DNA from: CAVXHQ01 sp963761735
GTDB lineage: Bacteria > Pseudomonadota > Alphaproteobacteria > Rhodobacterales > Rhodobacteraceae
Assembly (NCBI GenBank): GCA_963761735.1
Contig: CAVXHQ010000003.1
Coordinates: forward strand, 1,211,145-1,275,144
Reading direction: 5' to 3'
Length of the DNA: 64,000 nt
A program made the position numbers and the translations under genes. Numbering within the stretch: the first letter of the stretch is position 1; the number at the start of each line of letters is the position of its first letter. Positions 17,717 to 26,584 of this stretch are shown here, one piece after another. The notes below the pieces were generated by a model. It searched no databases. It was given only the letters and a program-made list of their open reading frames with translations, and had not been told where the DNA came from.

Positions 17717-18628
17717 TTGCGGGTCATCGACATGCGGACGATGGTCACACTCGCCCAGACCCAGCATTTCGGTCAGGCCGCGCGCCTGCTCGGCACCTCG
17801 CAACCAGTCGTGTCGTCGCGGGTTTCGCGGGTCGAGGAGCAGTTGGGCCAGACCCTGATCGACCGGTCGAGCCGCAGCTTTACCCTGACCCGCGAAGGCA
17901 ACATCGCCGTCGAAAGCTTTCGCGGCATGCTCGACGCGATGCTCGCCCTCACCGATCAGCTCGACCGCACGCAGGGCCCGGCCCCGGCCGTCGTGCGGAT
18001 CGGCGCCATCGACACGGCGGTGTCGAGCTGGCTGCCCAGCCTTGTCGACCGCCTGCATCTGCGGTTGCCGCATCTCCGGATCGAACTGTCGATCCAGAGC
18101 ACGGCCGATCTGCTGTCGGATTTCGCCGACGGCAGGCTCGATCTGATATTCGCGCTGGATGCGGGCATCGGTGAGGACGCGCACACCTGGTTTGCCTGCA
18201 GTTACGACATGGTCTGGGTCTGCGCGCCGTCGCGGCAGCCCCGGCAACGGATCCTGAGTGCGGTCGATCTCGCCGCCCTGCCGATCATCAGCTATCCCGA
18301 AAACACGCCGCCGTTTCGCCTGCTGGCGGCGTATTTTCAGGGAGAGCGGGCGCTGGCGCGGAACATGATGTCGTGCAACTCGCTGTTCGCGATCATCAAC
18401 CTCGCGGTAAGCGGGCACGGCGTCGCCCTCGTGCCGCGCGTCACGGTACGACGCGAGCTGGACGAGGGGACGCTTGTCGCCCTTTCGCTCGCCCGGGCGA
18501 TCTCGCCGATGGATCTGATCGCAACCTGGCACGAAAACAGCGACCGTCGCCTGCTGGCGCAAATCAACGAAGAGACGCGGGCAGACATCCGCAAGTTCTG
18601 CGCCGAAAACACGTCCGTCTCGGTCTAG
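17717..18628 (+). CDS. LysR family transcriptional regulator
   Basis: A regulator of about 300 residues with an N-terminal winged helix-turn-helix (TLAQTQHFGQAARLLGTSQP onward) and a type 2 periplasmic-binding-fold effector domain (VVRIGAIDTAVSSWLPSLVD). The start is not settled: a TTG at 17717 or the ATG at 17732 both fit, and the family usually has only a few residues before RTMVTLAQ, which favours 17732. It lies 54 bp or more after the transporter ATPase in the same direction, so it is probably part of or next to that operon and may sense the imported compound. It ends 22 bp before the convergent aldehyde dehydrogenase gene. Confidence 0.88.
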   Translation: MRVIDMRTMVTLAQTQHFGQAARLLGTSQPVVSSRVSRVEEQLGQTLIDRSSRSFTLTREGNIAVESFRGMLDAMLALTDQLDRTQGPAPAVVRIGAIDTAVSSWLPSLVDRLHLRLPHLRIELSIQSTADLLSDFADGRLDLIFALDAGIGEDAHTWFACSYDMVWVCAPSRQPRQRILSAVDLAALPIISYPENTPPFRLLAAYFQGERALARNMMSCNSLFAIINLAVSGHGVALVPRVTVRRELDEGTLVALSLARAISPMDLIATWHENSDRRLLAQINEETRADIRKFCAENTSVSV

Positions 18629-18649
18629 AGCCGCGTGGGCCGCGCCCGC

Positions 18650-20083
18650 TCACTCCCAGCCGCTGACGTTCTTGACCTCGAGAAATTCCTCGAGACCCCA
18701 GGTGCCGCCTTCGCGGCCATTGCCCGATTGCTTCATGCCGCCGAACGGCCTGCCCGCGCCGCCATCCTTGCCGTTCATCTCGACCATGCCCGACCGCAAC
18801 TGCCGTGCCACCCTGCGCGCGCGGGTGCCGTCCGTGGTCTGGATATAGTTGGTCAGGCCATAGGGCGTGTCGTTGGCCATCGCGATGGCCTCGTCCTCGG
18901 TATCGAAGGGCGTCATTGCAAGGACCGGGCCAAAGATCTCCTCGTGCCAGATCGTCATGTCGGGGGTGACGTCGGCAAAGACCGTGGGCCGCACGAAATG
19001 GCCGCGGTTCAGGCCGTCGGGCCTGCCAGGGCCGCCCGAAACCAGCGTCGCACCTTCGTCGATGCCGGTCTGGATCAGCTTCTGGATCTTGTCCCACTGG
19101 GCGCCGGAGACGACGGGCCCGATCTGCCTGCCCTCGACATCCGCAGGCCCCACCTCCGTGTTTTCGGCTGTTTCGCGGGCGGTTTGCACGGCGGCGTCAT
19201 AGCCCGACCGTTCGACGAGCATCCGCGTCGGCGCGTTGCACGACTGGCCCGAGTTGCCGAAGCAGTGGCGCACGCCGCGCGTCACGGCGTTGTCGTCGGC
19301 GTCGGCAAAGACGATGTTCGCGCCCTTGCCGCCAAGCTCGAGGCTGACGCGCTTGACCGTGTCCGCCGCCGCCTTGCTGATCGCGATGCCGGCGCGGGTG
19401 GAGCCGGTAAAGCTCACCATATCGACGTCGGCGTGCGTCGTCAGCGCGGTGCCCACGCCTGTCCCGTCACCGTTCACCAGATTGAACACGCCCGGCGGAA
19501 AATCCGACGCATCCACCATTTCGGCGACGAGCATGGACGACAGGGGCGACAACTCCGACGGTTTCAGGATCACGGTGCAGCCGGCGGCCAGTGCGGGCGC
19601 AATTTTCAGCATCACCTGATTCATCGGCCAGTTCCACGGCGTGATCAGGGCACAGACGCCGACCGGCTCGTACAGGATCCGGTCGCCCGGTGCATGATCG
19701 CCCAGCGGACGCTCGAAGGCGAAATTCTTTGCAGTCCGGATCGCGGTTTTCAGGTGCCCGGCCCCGGCGCCGACCTGAGAGGTTTTCGCCAAGGCGATGG
19801 GCGCGCCCATCTCGGTGCTCATCGCCTGGGCCATCTCGTCCGAGCGGTCCCTGTAGGCCGCAAGCAGACGTTTGAGAGCAGCGATGCGCTCTGTCAGCGG
19901 CGTCGCGGCCCAGCCCGGAAAGGCCGCCCGTGCGGCGCAGACGGCGGCATCCACATCCGCCGGTCCACCCAGCGAGATCGTGGCGATCGTCTCTTGGGTC
20001 GAGGGGTCTTCGACCGGCAATTCGCGTGTGTCGATCGAGTCGACCCATTGGCCATTGATGTAGTGTTTGCGTGCGTCCCGCAT
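18650..20083 (-). CDS. NAD(P)-dependent aldehyde dehydrogenase family protein
   Basis: A 477-residue ALDH. The general base is E249 in SLELGGKGANIV, the catalytic nucleophile is C282 in FGNSGQSCNAP, and the cofactor region contains ITPWNWPMNQV. It begins MRDARKHYINGQWVDS, the standard family N-terminus, which sets the start at 20083 although the frame stays open far upstream. It oxidises an aldehyde to an acid; the identity of the aldehyde cannot be read from the sequence. It is convergent with the LysR gene of the amine-type transporter locus, and an aldehyde from amine breakdown is a plausible substrate. The sodium channel gene lies upstream on the same strand with a 38-bp gap. Confidence 0.9.
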   Translation of the reverse strand: MRDARKHYINGQWVDSIDTRELPVEDPSTQETIATISLGGPADVDAAVCAARAAFPGWAATPLTERIAALKRLLAAYRDRSDEMAQAMSTEMGAPIALAKTSQVGAGAGHLKTAIRTAKNFAFERPLGDHAPGDRILYEPVGVCALITPWNWPMNQVMLKIAPALAAGCTVILKPSELSPLSSMLVAEMVDASDFPPGVFNLVNGDGTGVGTALTTHADVDMVSFTGSTRAGIAISKAAADTVKRVSLELGGKGANIVFADADDNAVTRGVRHCFGNSGQSCNAPTRMLVERSGYDAAVQTARETAENTEVGPADVEGRQIGPVVSGAQWDKIQKLIQTGIDEGATLVSGGPGRPDGLNRGHFVRPTVFADVTPDMTIWHEEIFGPVLAMTPFDTEDEAIAMANDTPYGLTNYIQTTDGTRARRVARQLRSGMVEMNGKDGGAGRPFGGMKQSGNGREGGTWGLEEFLEVKNVSGWE

Positions 20084-20121
20084 GGAAAGTCCTGTCTGTG
20101 AGCGATATCTGAACCGCGACT

Positions 20122-21201
20122 TCATGTCCGGATCAGGATACGGGTCTCGCGGTGTTTCATCCATCGCCTTTTCGCGGATCGTCCGACGGCGGGGTTCGGT
20201 GAATGGCGGCATATGCCGGGCGTCCCGAGATCTGCCGAAGGCCGTGACGGCGGCACCGGTCGCCCGGTTCTGCCGAACGAAGCCAATGGCCGTCGCTGTC
20301 GGAACCCGTCGGTCCCGCGGCCGCCCGCCAGGCTGGCCGGACCAACGGCAGGGCGCGCCTGGTTGCGGGGCGGGGCGCTGTCCGACAGACGTTTTTCGAT
20401 GGCGTCGCGGCGGTCGAGGACGCGGTCCCGGTAATCCTCGGTCGCGACGGTGCTTTCCTGCGAATGGGCGTCCTGCATCGAATTGACGATCGGGCCGACA
20501 AGCAGGTTCACGACCGCGAATGTCGTGACCATGATGAACGGCACGAAGAACATCCACGCAAAGGGAAAGCTCTCCATGATCGGGCGGACGACGCCCATCG
20601 ACCAGCTTTCCAGCGTCATGATCTGAAACAGGGTATAGGCCGACAGGCCAAGGCTGCCGAACCAGTCGGGAAAGGCCGCGCCGAACAGTTTCGCGGCCAT
20701 CACGCTTGCGATGTAAAAGATGATCGCCATGAGCAGGAAGACAGAGCCCATGCCGGGCAGCGCCGCGATGAACCCCTCGACCACGCGGCGCGGGCGCGGC
20801 ACCACGGACATAAGGCGCAGGACGCGCAGGATCCGCAGCGCGCGCAGAACCGACAGCCCGTCTGTCGCGGGCAGGAGCGAGATCGCGACGATGGCGAAAT
20901 CGAACAGGTTCCAGCCGTTGCGAAAGAACCGCGGGCCAAGGGCGACCAGCTTGGCCGCGAGTTCGACGACGAAGATCGCAAGGCAGATGGCATCGAGCAG
21001 GAGGATCAGGTCGCCCGCACGCGCCATGACGGCAGGCGATGTCTCAAGGCCGAGGATCACGGCGTTGAAGACGATGACGGCCATGATGATCTGCCCGGTC
21101 AGGGGCCGTTTCAGAAGGGAGACGAGCGCGTTTCGCACGCGGCAGCTTTTCAAAGCGGAACGGATGAGGTGTGATATGACGCCTGAGCCGACCCCCCGCA
21201 A
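20122..21201 (-). CDS. Prokaryotic voltage-gated sodium channel (NaChBac type)
   Basis: A one-domain, six-transmembrane channel that assembles as a tetramer. The voltage sensor S4 is visible as RALRILRVLRL, with an arginine at every third residue. The pore filter is TLESWS (bases 20599-20616), the exact signature of bacterial Na+-selective channels. S6 is PFIMVTTFAVVNLLVGPIVN, followed by a short charged coiled coil (EDYRDRVLDRRDAIEKRL). Beyond that come about 80 unusual residues rich in Arg, Pro and Gly with no family counterpart that I know. The start is uncertain: the longest frame opens with TTG at 21201, and another TTG at 21153 would give a more typical N-terminus. It is divergent from the membrane protein at 21228. 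Confidence 0.87.
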   Translation of the reverse strand: MRGVGSGVISHLIRSALKSCRVRNALVSLLKRPLTGQIIMAVIVFNAVILGLETSPAVMARAGDLILLLDAICLAIFVVELAAKLVALGPRFFRNGWNLFDFAIVAISLLPATDGLSVLRALRILRVLRLMSVVPRPRRVVEGFIAALPGMGSVFLLMAIIFYIASVMAAKLFGAAFPDWFGSLGLSAYTLFQIMTLESWSMGVVRPIMESFPFAWMFFVPFIMVTTFAVVNLLVGPIVNSMQDAHSQESTVATEDYRDRVLDRRDAIEKRLSDSAPPRNQARPAVGPASLAGGRGTDGFRQRRPLASFGRTGRPVPPSRPSADLGTPGICRHSPNPAVGRSAKRRWMKHRETRILIRT

Positions 21202-21227
21202 GGGCGCCGGGCCGAAGGGGAGGTGCC

Positions 21228-21881
21228 GTGAACGCGCGCAAGATCTATCGCTGGGGCGTTTTCCTGCTCGCGGGCGGATTCATCGTCCGGACGATCCTGT
21301 TCGGCCGGTATGACGAAGTTTTCGGGCCGTTTCGATACCTGACGGTCTGGGCGCTCGTGTTCTCGTTCTTTGCCGCCAGCCGGATGATGGCCCTCGAGCA
21401 GGGCCGCTCGACGCGTCGCTGGAAAGGGCTGGTGGCGATGACGGCGGTGCTCAACACCATGGTCGTGCTGCTGTTCTGGCGCCTGTACTTTGCCGATCCG
21501 GCGTCGGTGACGCGCGACGGGGCGCTGGGCGACTGGTACATGGAAATGTACCTGCACGGGGTGGGTCCGGCAGTGCAGGTGTTCGATGCCGTGGTTCTGC
21601 ACCGCGCGCCCCGGGCATGGCGGTCCGCCATTCTCTGGCTGGTCGGCGTGATCGCGGTTTACGCGGTCTGGGTCGAGGCGGTGGTCGCGCCGCTCAACAC
21701 GGTGCCGTCTGGCACGGTCACGTCAGGGTTGCCGTATCTGTTCCTGAACAATCTGGAGTTCGGCGCCCGGGCGCAGTTCTATGCCACGAACCTTGCCGTC
21801 GCCTTCGTCGTTCTGGCGATCTATGCGGGGCTGACGATGGCGCTTATCCGTGCGGTGCCGCGGCGGCGAGCAGCGCCCTGA
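21228..21881 (+). CDS. Six-helix integral membrane protein of unknown function
   Basis: A 217-residue protein with about six hydrophobic segments: VFLLAGGFIVRTILF, YLTVWALVFSFFAA, GLVAMTAVLNTMVVLLFW, a segment around 105-125, AILWLVGVIAVYAVWVEAVV and LAVAFVVLAIYAGLTMALI. The start is the GTG at 21228, behind GGGGAGG. The layout, with a His in a mid-protein helix (YLHGVGPAVQ), recalls FAR-17a/AIG1-like membrane proteins, but this is only a resemblance. It is divergent from the sodium channel with only 26 bp between the longest frames, and its 3' end overlaps the convergent epimerase gene by 38 bp. Confidence 0.7.
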   Translation: MNARKIYRWGVFLLAGGFIVRTILFGRYDEVFGPFRYLTVWALVFSFFAASRMMALEQGRSTRRWKGLVAMTAVLNTMVVLLFWRLYFADPASVTRDGALGDWYMEMYLHGVGPAVQVFDAVVLHRAPRAWRSAILWLVGVIAVYAVWVEAVVAPLNTVPSGTVTSGLPYLFLNNLEFGARAQFYATNLAVAFVVLAIYAGLTMALIRAVPRRRAAP

Positions 21882-22698
21882 GGCCGGAGCGGTAATCGGG
21901 ATATTTCAGGACGACGCCAAGGTCGTCCCTGATCCGGGCGTTCGAGACTTTTTTGGATTCCGCATAAAAGCTACGGGCCATCGGCGACATTTCGGCATCG
22001 GCGAAATCGACGGCGGCGGGCACCGGCAGGCCGAGCAGGCGTGCGGCCTCGGCGATGACGTCCTGCGGCGGGGCCGGGTCGTCGTCGCAGACGTTATAGA
22101 CGGTGCCGGGGGCGGGCGCGTCGATCGAGGCCATCAGGACGCGGGCGATATCCTCGACGTGGGTGCGTGAAAACACCTGTCCGGGTTTGACGATCCGGCG
22201 CGCGGTGCCGGCGCGCACCTTGGCGAAGGGGCCGCGTCCGGGGCCGTAGATCCCCGCAAGCCGAAAGATGTGCAGCGGCAGACCGAGCGACGCCCACGCC
22301 GCCTCGGCCACCACACGGGCACGGCCCCGGTCGGTGGCGGGGGCAAGCGGGCTGTCCTCGGTGACCCAGCCACCGTCGTGATCGCCGTAGACACCCGTCG
22401 TCGACAGGTATCCGACCCAGTCGAACCGGGCAGCACGGGCCGCGATTCCGGCGCGCAGCTCGCGCAGGACGGGATCGCCGTCCGCGTCGGGTGCCGCCGA
22501 GATCAGGACATGCGTGGCGGCATCCAGCGCCGGGATCATGTCTGCGCCGGGCCAGACCCGCGGCTCGACGCCGCTGTCCATCAGGGCTGCGGCCTTGTCG
22601 GGCGAACGGGTGGTGCCGATGACGCGCCAGTCGTCGCCCAGCAGGCGCGTGAGGGCCTGTGCGCTATAGCCGTGGCCGAAGGATAAAAGGGTGGGCAT
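21844..22698 (-). CDS. NAD(P)-binding epimerase/dehydratase-like protein (extended SDR)
   Basis: A 284-residue Rossmann-fold protein starting MPTLLSFGHGYSAQALTRLL, with the nucleotide-binding glycines near the N-terminus, a strand ending in YLSTTGVYGDHDGGWV (the usual site of the catalytic Ser/Thr and Tyr), and the SDR-e element IFRLAGIYGPGRGPF. It resembles the YeeZ group of atypical epimerases, whose substrate is unknown. The 3' end overlaps the opposing membrane-protein gene by 38 bp. Confidence 0.82.
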   Translation of the reverse strand: MPTLLSFGHGYSAQALTRLLGDDWRVIGTTRSPDKAAALMDSGVEPRVWPGADMIPALDAATHVLISAAPDADGDPVLRELRAGIAARAARFDWVGYLSTTGVYGDHDGGWVTEDSPLAPATDRGRARVVAEAAWASLGLPLHIFRLAGIYGPGRGPFAKVRAGTARRIVKPGQVFSRTHVEDIARVLMASIDAPAPGTVYNVCDDDPAPPQDVIAEAARLLGLPVPAAVDFADAEMSPMARSFYAESKKVSNARIRDDLGVVLKYPDYRSGLRALLAAAAPHG

Positions 22699-22860
22699 CG
22701 CTCGTCTCTCCCTGTCGGGCGCGCCTCGCTTATGGCCGCACCGTCACGTATTTTCCAGACGGGATCGCCCGTGTCCGCGGCACGACATGCCTTGCGACCG
22801 ACCGTGCCCGTCACATCGCGTTCGGCCCTGCGCGCCCGTCGCGCGCCGGTCCCGCGACAG

Positions 22861-23601
22861 TCAGGTTGCGTAATCGGAGCCTTCGCCGTCGAGCAATGCG
22901 CGCAATTCGGCAAGGTGGCGCACGTCCTGCTCGGGATAGGCCTCAAGCTCGCGGGCGGTCTTTTCGGCGATATCGTCGGGAATGACGCGCAGCGGCCGGC
23001 CGGTCTGCAGCGCGCGGATATAGGTCTCGGCGGCGCGTTCGAAATAAAACAGGCGGTTGAAAGTTTCGGCGACCGTGGCACCGATCACCAGCACGCCATG
23101 GCTGCCCATGACCATCACCTTCTTGGCCGGATCGGTGAACAGAGCGGCACAGCGCGCGCCCTCGTCCTCGAAGGCGAGGCCGCCATAATCGCCGTCGATG
23201 ACGACGCGGTCGAAGAACGTCGCGCAGTTCTGGTCGATGGGCGGCAGACGGCTGTCGGCGAGGGTCGACAGCACTGTGGCAAAAATCGAATGGCAGTGCA
23301 TCGCGCAGCGGGCGTGCGGCACAGCGGCATGAAGCGCGCCGTGCAGACCCCATGCCGTCGGGTCCGGCGCGTTCGGCCCGGCGTAGGTGGCCGGGTCGTC
23401 CGCATCGATCAGCAAAAGATCCGAGGCGCGGATACGGGCGAAATGCATCTGGTTGCGGTTCATCAAGAACCGGGAGCCGCTGTCGTTCACCGCGATCGAG
23501 AAATGGTTGGCGACGCCTTCGTGCATGTCCAGTCGCGCGGTCCAGCGAAAGGCGGCGGCCAGGTCTGCCCGCGTGTCCCAGTGATCGAGGTTTTTCAGCA
23601 T
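22861..23601 (-). CDS. Class II aldolase/adducin family protein
   Basis: A 246-residue protein of the fuculose-phosphate aldolase/adducin fold. Zinc ligands are expected in HCHSIFATV and in MGSHGVLVIG; the glutamate of the active site probably lies in the central part, near FEDEGARCAA. It starts MLKNLDHWDTRADLAAAFRW. Family members act on sugar phosphates or hydroxy-acid substrates, and many proteobacterial ones are uncharacterised. It stands alone between the epimerase and topoisomerase genes, both on the same strand. Confidence 0.85.
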   Translation of the reverse strand: MLKNLDHWDTRADLAAAFRWTARLDMHEGVANHFSIAVNDSGSRFLMNRNQMHFARIRASDLLLIDADDPATYAGPNAPDPTAWGLHGALHAAVPHARCAMHCHSIFATVLSTLADSRLPPIDQNCATFFDRVVIDGDYGGLAFEDEGARCAALFTDPAKKVMVMGSHGVLVIGATVAETFNRLFYFERAAETYIRALQTGRPLRVIPDDIAEKTARELEAYPEQDVRHLAELRALLDGEGSDYAT

Positions 23602-23672
23602 GACGGTCCCTTTGTGCTGGGCGCAAGGCTGGCAGGACGCCGCACCGCGATCAAGCCCTCCCGATCAGCCGA

Positions 23673-24650
23673 TCACCCGATCAGCCGCAGCAGCGCGCGT
23701 TCCGCCGTGCGCAGGCCCCGAACCTCGGGCAGGTCGTGGCCAAGGGCGTGGCGCGCCATTGTGTCCGCCTCGCTGAGCGCGATGACCGCCGGGTGGATAT
23801 AGCTGTTGCGCGCGATGGTGGGCGTGTTGTGCAGCCGGGACGCCGCCGCCTCGGACAGCGCCTTGATCGTCGGGGCACCGTCCGACCGCAGCGCCGCCTC
23901 CATCGCCGCCGTCGATCCGGCCCATGTGCGGAACGTCTTCGCCGTCATCCCCGCGCCACCGATCTCGGCCAGCCGTGCGTTGACCTCTTCGGAGGTCACC
24001 GCATGGGCGTTTCCCTCGTCGTCGGTCCAGCTTGCCAGCGTCGCCCCCGGCAGATCGTGCAGCGCGCTGAGCACGCGGGCCAGTTTGCGGTCCGTCAGAC
24101 GGGTCCGCACCTTCTGGCCGCCCTTGGCGGTATAGCGCAGCGTCAGGACCCCGTCCGTCATCCGCAGGTGCCGCCCCCGCAGGGTCGTGGCGCCGAAACT
24201 GCCGTTCTCGTCGGCATATTCCGGGGTGCCGACGCGGATCGCCGTCCTGTCGATCAGGGTCAGCATCGCGGCGACGGCAAAATCGCGCTCACCGGCCTCA
24301 CCGTTCAGATCGGCGGCGATGCGGCGACGAATGCGGGGCAGGGCGGCGCCGAAATCGGCAAGGTGGCTGAATTTCGTGGTTTCGCGCCAGGCCCGCCAGT
24401 CGGGGTGATAGCGGTACTGTTTGCGCGCGCGCACGTCGTGGCCGGTGGCAAGCAGATGGCCGTTGCGTTTCGGCGTGATCCACACGTTTTCATAGGCCGG
24501 AGGCACCGCGAGCGATTTCAGCCATTTGCGCAACCCGGCGTCGGCGATGGTCGTGCCGTCGGCGGCACGATAGGTGAATCCGCGCCCGTGCCGGTGGCGC
24601 GTGATGCCGGGGCGGTCGTCAGGATAATAGGTCAGGTGGGCGGGCTGCAT
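23673..24650 (-). CDS. DNA topoisomerase IB (eukaryotic/poxvirus type)
   Basis: A 325-residue enzyme that relaxes supercoils by cutting one strand through a 3'-phosphotyrosine. The N-terminal part contains VPPAYENVWITPKRNGHLLA, typical of bacterial TopIB. The catalytic pocket has VGTPEYADENGSFGATTLRG, the basic KGGQKVRT region, and the nucleophile Tyr in ARNSYIHPAVI near the C-terminus. The length matches the poxvirus and bacterial small forms. No ku or ligD genes, which often accompany such enzymes, are nearby. Confidence 0.92.
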   Translation of the reverse strand: MQPAHLTYYPDDRPGITRHRHGRGFTYRAADGTTIADAGLRKWLKSLAVPPAYENVWITPKRNGHLLATGHDVRARKQYRYHPDWRAWRETTKFSHLADFGAALPRIRRRIAADLNGEAGERDFAVAAMLTLIDRTAIRVGTPEYADENGSFGATTLRGRHLRMTDGVLTLRYTAKGGQKVRTRLTDRKLARVLSALHDLPGATLASWTDDEGNAHAVTSEEVNARLAEIGGAGMTAKTFRTWAGSTAAMEAALRSDGAPTIKALSEAAASRLHNTPTIARNSYIHPAVIALSEADTMARHALGHDLPEVRGLRTAERALLRLIG

Positions 24651-24751
24651 GGCGGTTCTTTTGCAAAGGGCATTCAGGTAACGTCACGGGAGGTGCCGCG
24701 GTTCCACGCGCGATGTCTTGCGGCGGCCCGGCAAAGGTGAGATTGTGGGAA

Positions 24752-26584
24752 ATGGAACAACCCCACCACTCCCCCGCATCGCAGACGCCGCAGGTCCGCC
24801 CCTGGGCCGATTGCGCGCCGCACCTCGTTGCCGTCGCCGCCGGGCGCACGCCTGCCGACATGGTCATCACCGGCGGACGGCTGGTGAACGTGCAAAGCCG
24901 CGAGATCCTCGACGGCTGGCAGGTGGCGATCGCGCAGGGCCGGTTCGCCTATGTCGGCCCGGATGCGGGCCACTGCATCGGACCCGACACGCAGGTTATC
25001 GACGCGGACGGGCGCTATGTCATCCCCGGCCTGATCGACGGGCACATGCACATCGAGAGCGGCATGCTGACGCCCGCCGAGTTCGCCGCCGCCGTCATTC
25101 CGCACGGCACGACGACGATGTTCACCGACCCGCACGAGATCGCCAATGTCCTCGGCCTTGCCGGAGTGCGGATGATGCACGACGAGGCGCAGTTGCAGCC
25201 GGTAAACATCTACACCCAGATGCCGTCCTGCGCGCCCTCCGCGCCCGGTCTGGAAACCACCGGGTTCGAGATTTCCGCCGACGATGTGGCCGAGGCGATG
25301 GCATGGCCCGGCATTATCGGGCTGGGCGAGATGATGAACTTTCCCGGTGTCGTTTCAGGCGATGCGCAGATGCTGGCCGAAATGGCCGCGACGATGCGCG
25401 CAGGCAAGACGGTGGGCGGGCATTACGCGTCGCCCGACCGGGGCATCCCGTTTCACGCCTATGCCGCGGGTGGCGCCGCCGACGATCACGAGGGCACGGC
25501 GCAGGCCGACGCCGTGGCCCGCGCGCGGCAGGGCATGCGCTCGATGTTGCGGCTGGGATCGGCGTGGTACGACGTCGAAAGCCAGATCACGGCAGTGACC
25601 GAAAAGGGCCTCGATCCGCGAAATTTCATCCTGTGCACCGACGATTGCATGGCCGGCACGCTGGTCAACGACGGTCACATGAACCGGGTGGTGCGCCATG
25701 CGATAGACTGCGGCCTCGACCCGCTCGTCGCGTTGCAGATGGCGACGGTGAACACCGCCACGCATTTCGGCCTCGAACGCGAGTTGGGCAGCATCGCGCC
25801 GGGGCGCCGGGCGGATGTGATCCTGACGTCGGACCTGCGGACCCTGCCGATCGAGACGGTGATTGCGCGGGGCCGGATCGTGGCCGAAGATGGCGACCTG
25901 AAGGTGGAATGCCCGCATTTCGACTGGCCCGACACGGCCCGGCAGACGGTGCATCTGGGCAAGACGCTGACCGCAGACGACTTTGCGATCCCGGCCCCCA
26001 GGGGTGCCACGACCGTCACCGCAAGGGTCATCGGCGTCGTCGAAAATCAGGCCCCGACCGACGCGCTGACCGTCGAACTGGTGGTGAACGACGGCCTTGT
26101 CGAGCCTGTCGGACCCATCGCGCAGATCGCACTGGTCGAACGGCACCGCGGCACCGGTGGCGTCACCAACGGTTTCGTTCGGGGGTTCGGGTATTCGGGC
26201 CGCATGGCCATCGCATCGACCGTGGCGCACGACAGCCATCACATGATCGTCGTCGGCACCGACCGGGCCTGCATGGCCGCCGCCGCCAACCGGCTGGGCG
26301 AGGTGGGCGGCGGTGTCACCGTCTGGCGCGACGGCGCGGAACTGGCGCTGATCCGTCTGCCCGTCGCGGGCCTGATGTCGGATGCGCCCGCGCGCGAGGT
26401 TGCGGCGGCGGCCGATGCGATGGTGGCCGCGATGGCCGCCTGCGGCTGCACGCTCAACAATGCCTACATGCAACATTCCCTTCTCGCGCTGGTGGTGATC
26501 CCCGCCCTGCGCATCTCCGACATGGGCCTCGTCGACGTGACGACGTTCCGATTGACCGACCTGTTTGAAAGTACCGATCGATGA
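24752..26584 (+). CDS. ade: Adenine deaminase
   Basis: A 610-residue amidohydrolase-fold enzyme that converts adenine to hypoxanthine and ammonia. The metal-binding HxH is in GLIDGHMHIESGML, followed by the family motifs GTTTMFTDPHEIANV, GLGEMMNFPGVV and CTDDCMAGTLVNDGHMNRV. The C-terminal adenine-deaminase-specific domain ends LNNAYMQHSLLALVVIPALR. The ATG at 24752 follows a GGGAA. It overlaps amn by ATGA, so the two are translated together and form a two-step route from AMP to hypoxanthine. Confidence 0.94.
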   Translation: MEQPHHSPASQTPQVRPWADCAPHLVAVAAGRTPADMVITGGRLVNVQSREILDGWQVAIAQGRFAYVGPDAGHCIGPDTQVIDADGRYVIPGLIDGHMHIESGMLTPAEFAAAVIPHGTTTMFTDPHEIANVLGLAGVRMMHDEAQLQPVNIYTQMPSCAPSAPGLETTGFEISADDVAEAMAWPGIIGLGEMMNFPGVVSGDAQMLAEMAATMRAGKTVGGHYASPDRGIPFHAYAAGGAADDHEGTAQADAVARARQGMRSMLRLGSAWYDVESQITAVTEKGLDPRNFILCTDDCMAGTLVNDGHMNRVVRHAIDCGLDPLVALQMATVNTATHFGLERELGSIAPGRRADVILTSDLRTLPIETVIARGRIVAEDGDLKVECPHFDWPDTARQTVHLGKTLTADDFAIPAPRGATTVTARVIGVVENQAPTDALTVELVVNDGLVEPVGPIAQIALVERHRGTGGVTNGFVRGFGYSGRMAIASTVAHDSHHMIVVGTDRACMAAAANRLGEVGGGVTVWRDGAELALIRLPVAGLMSDAPAREVAAAADAMVAAMAACGCTLNNAYMQHSLLALVVIPALRISDMGLVDVTTFRLTDLFESTDR

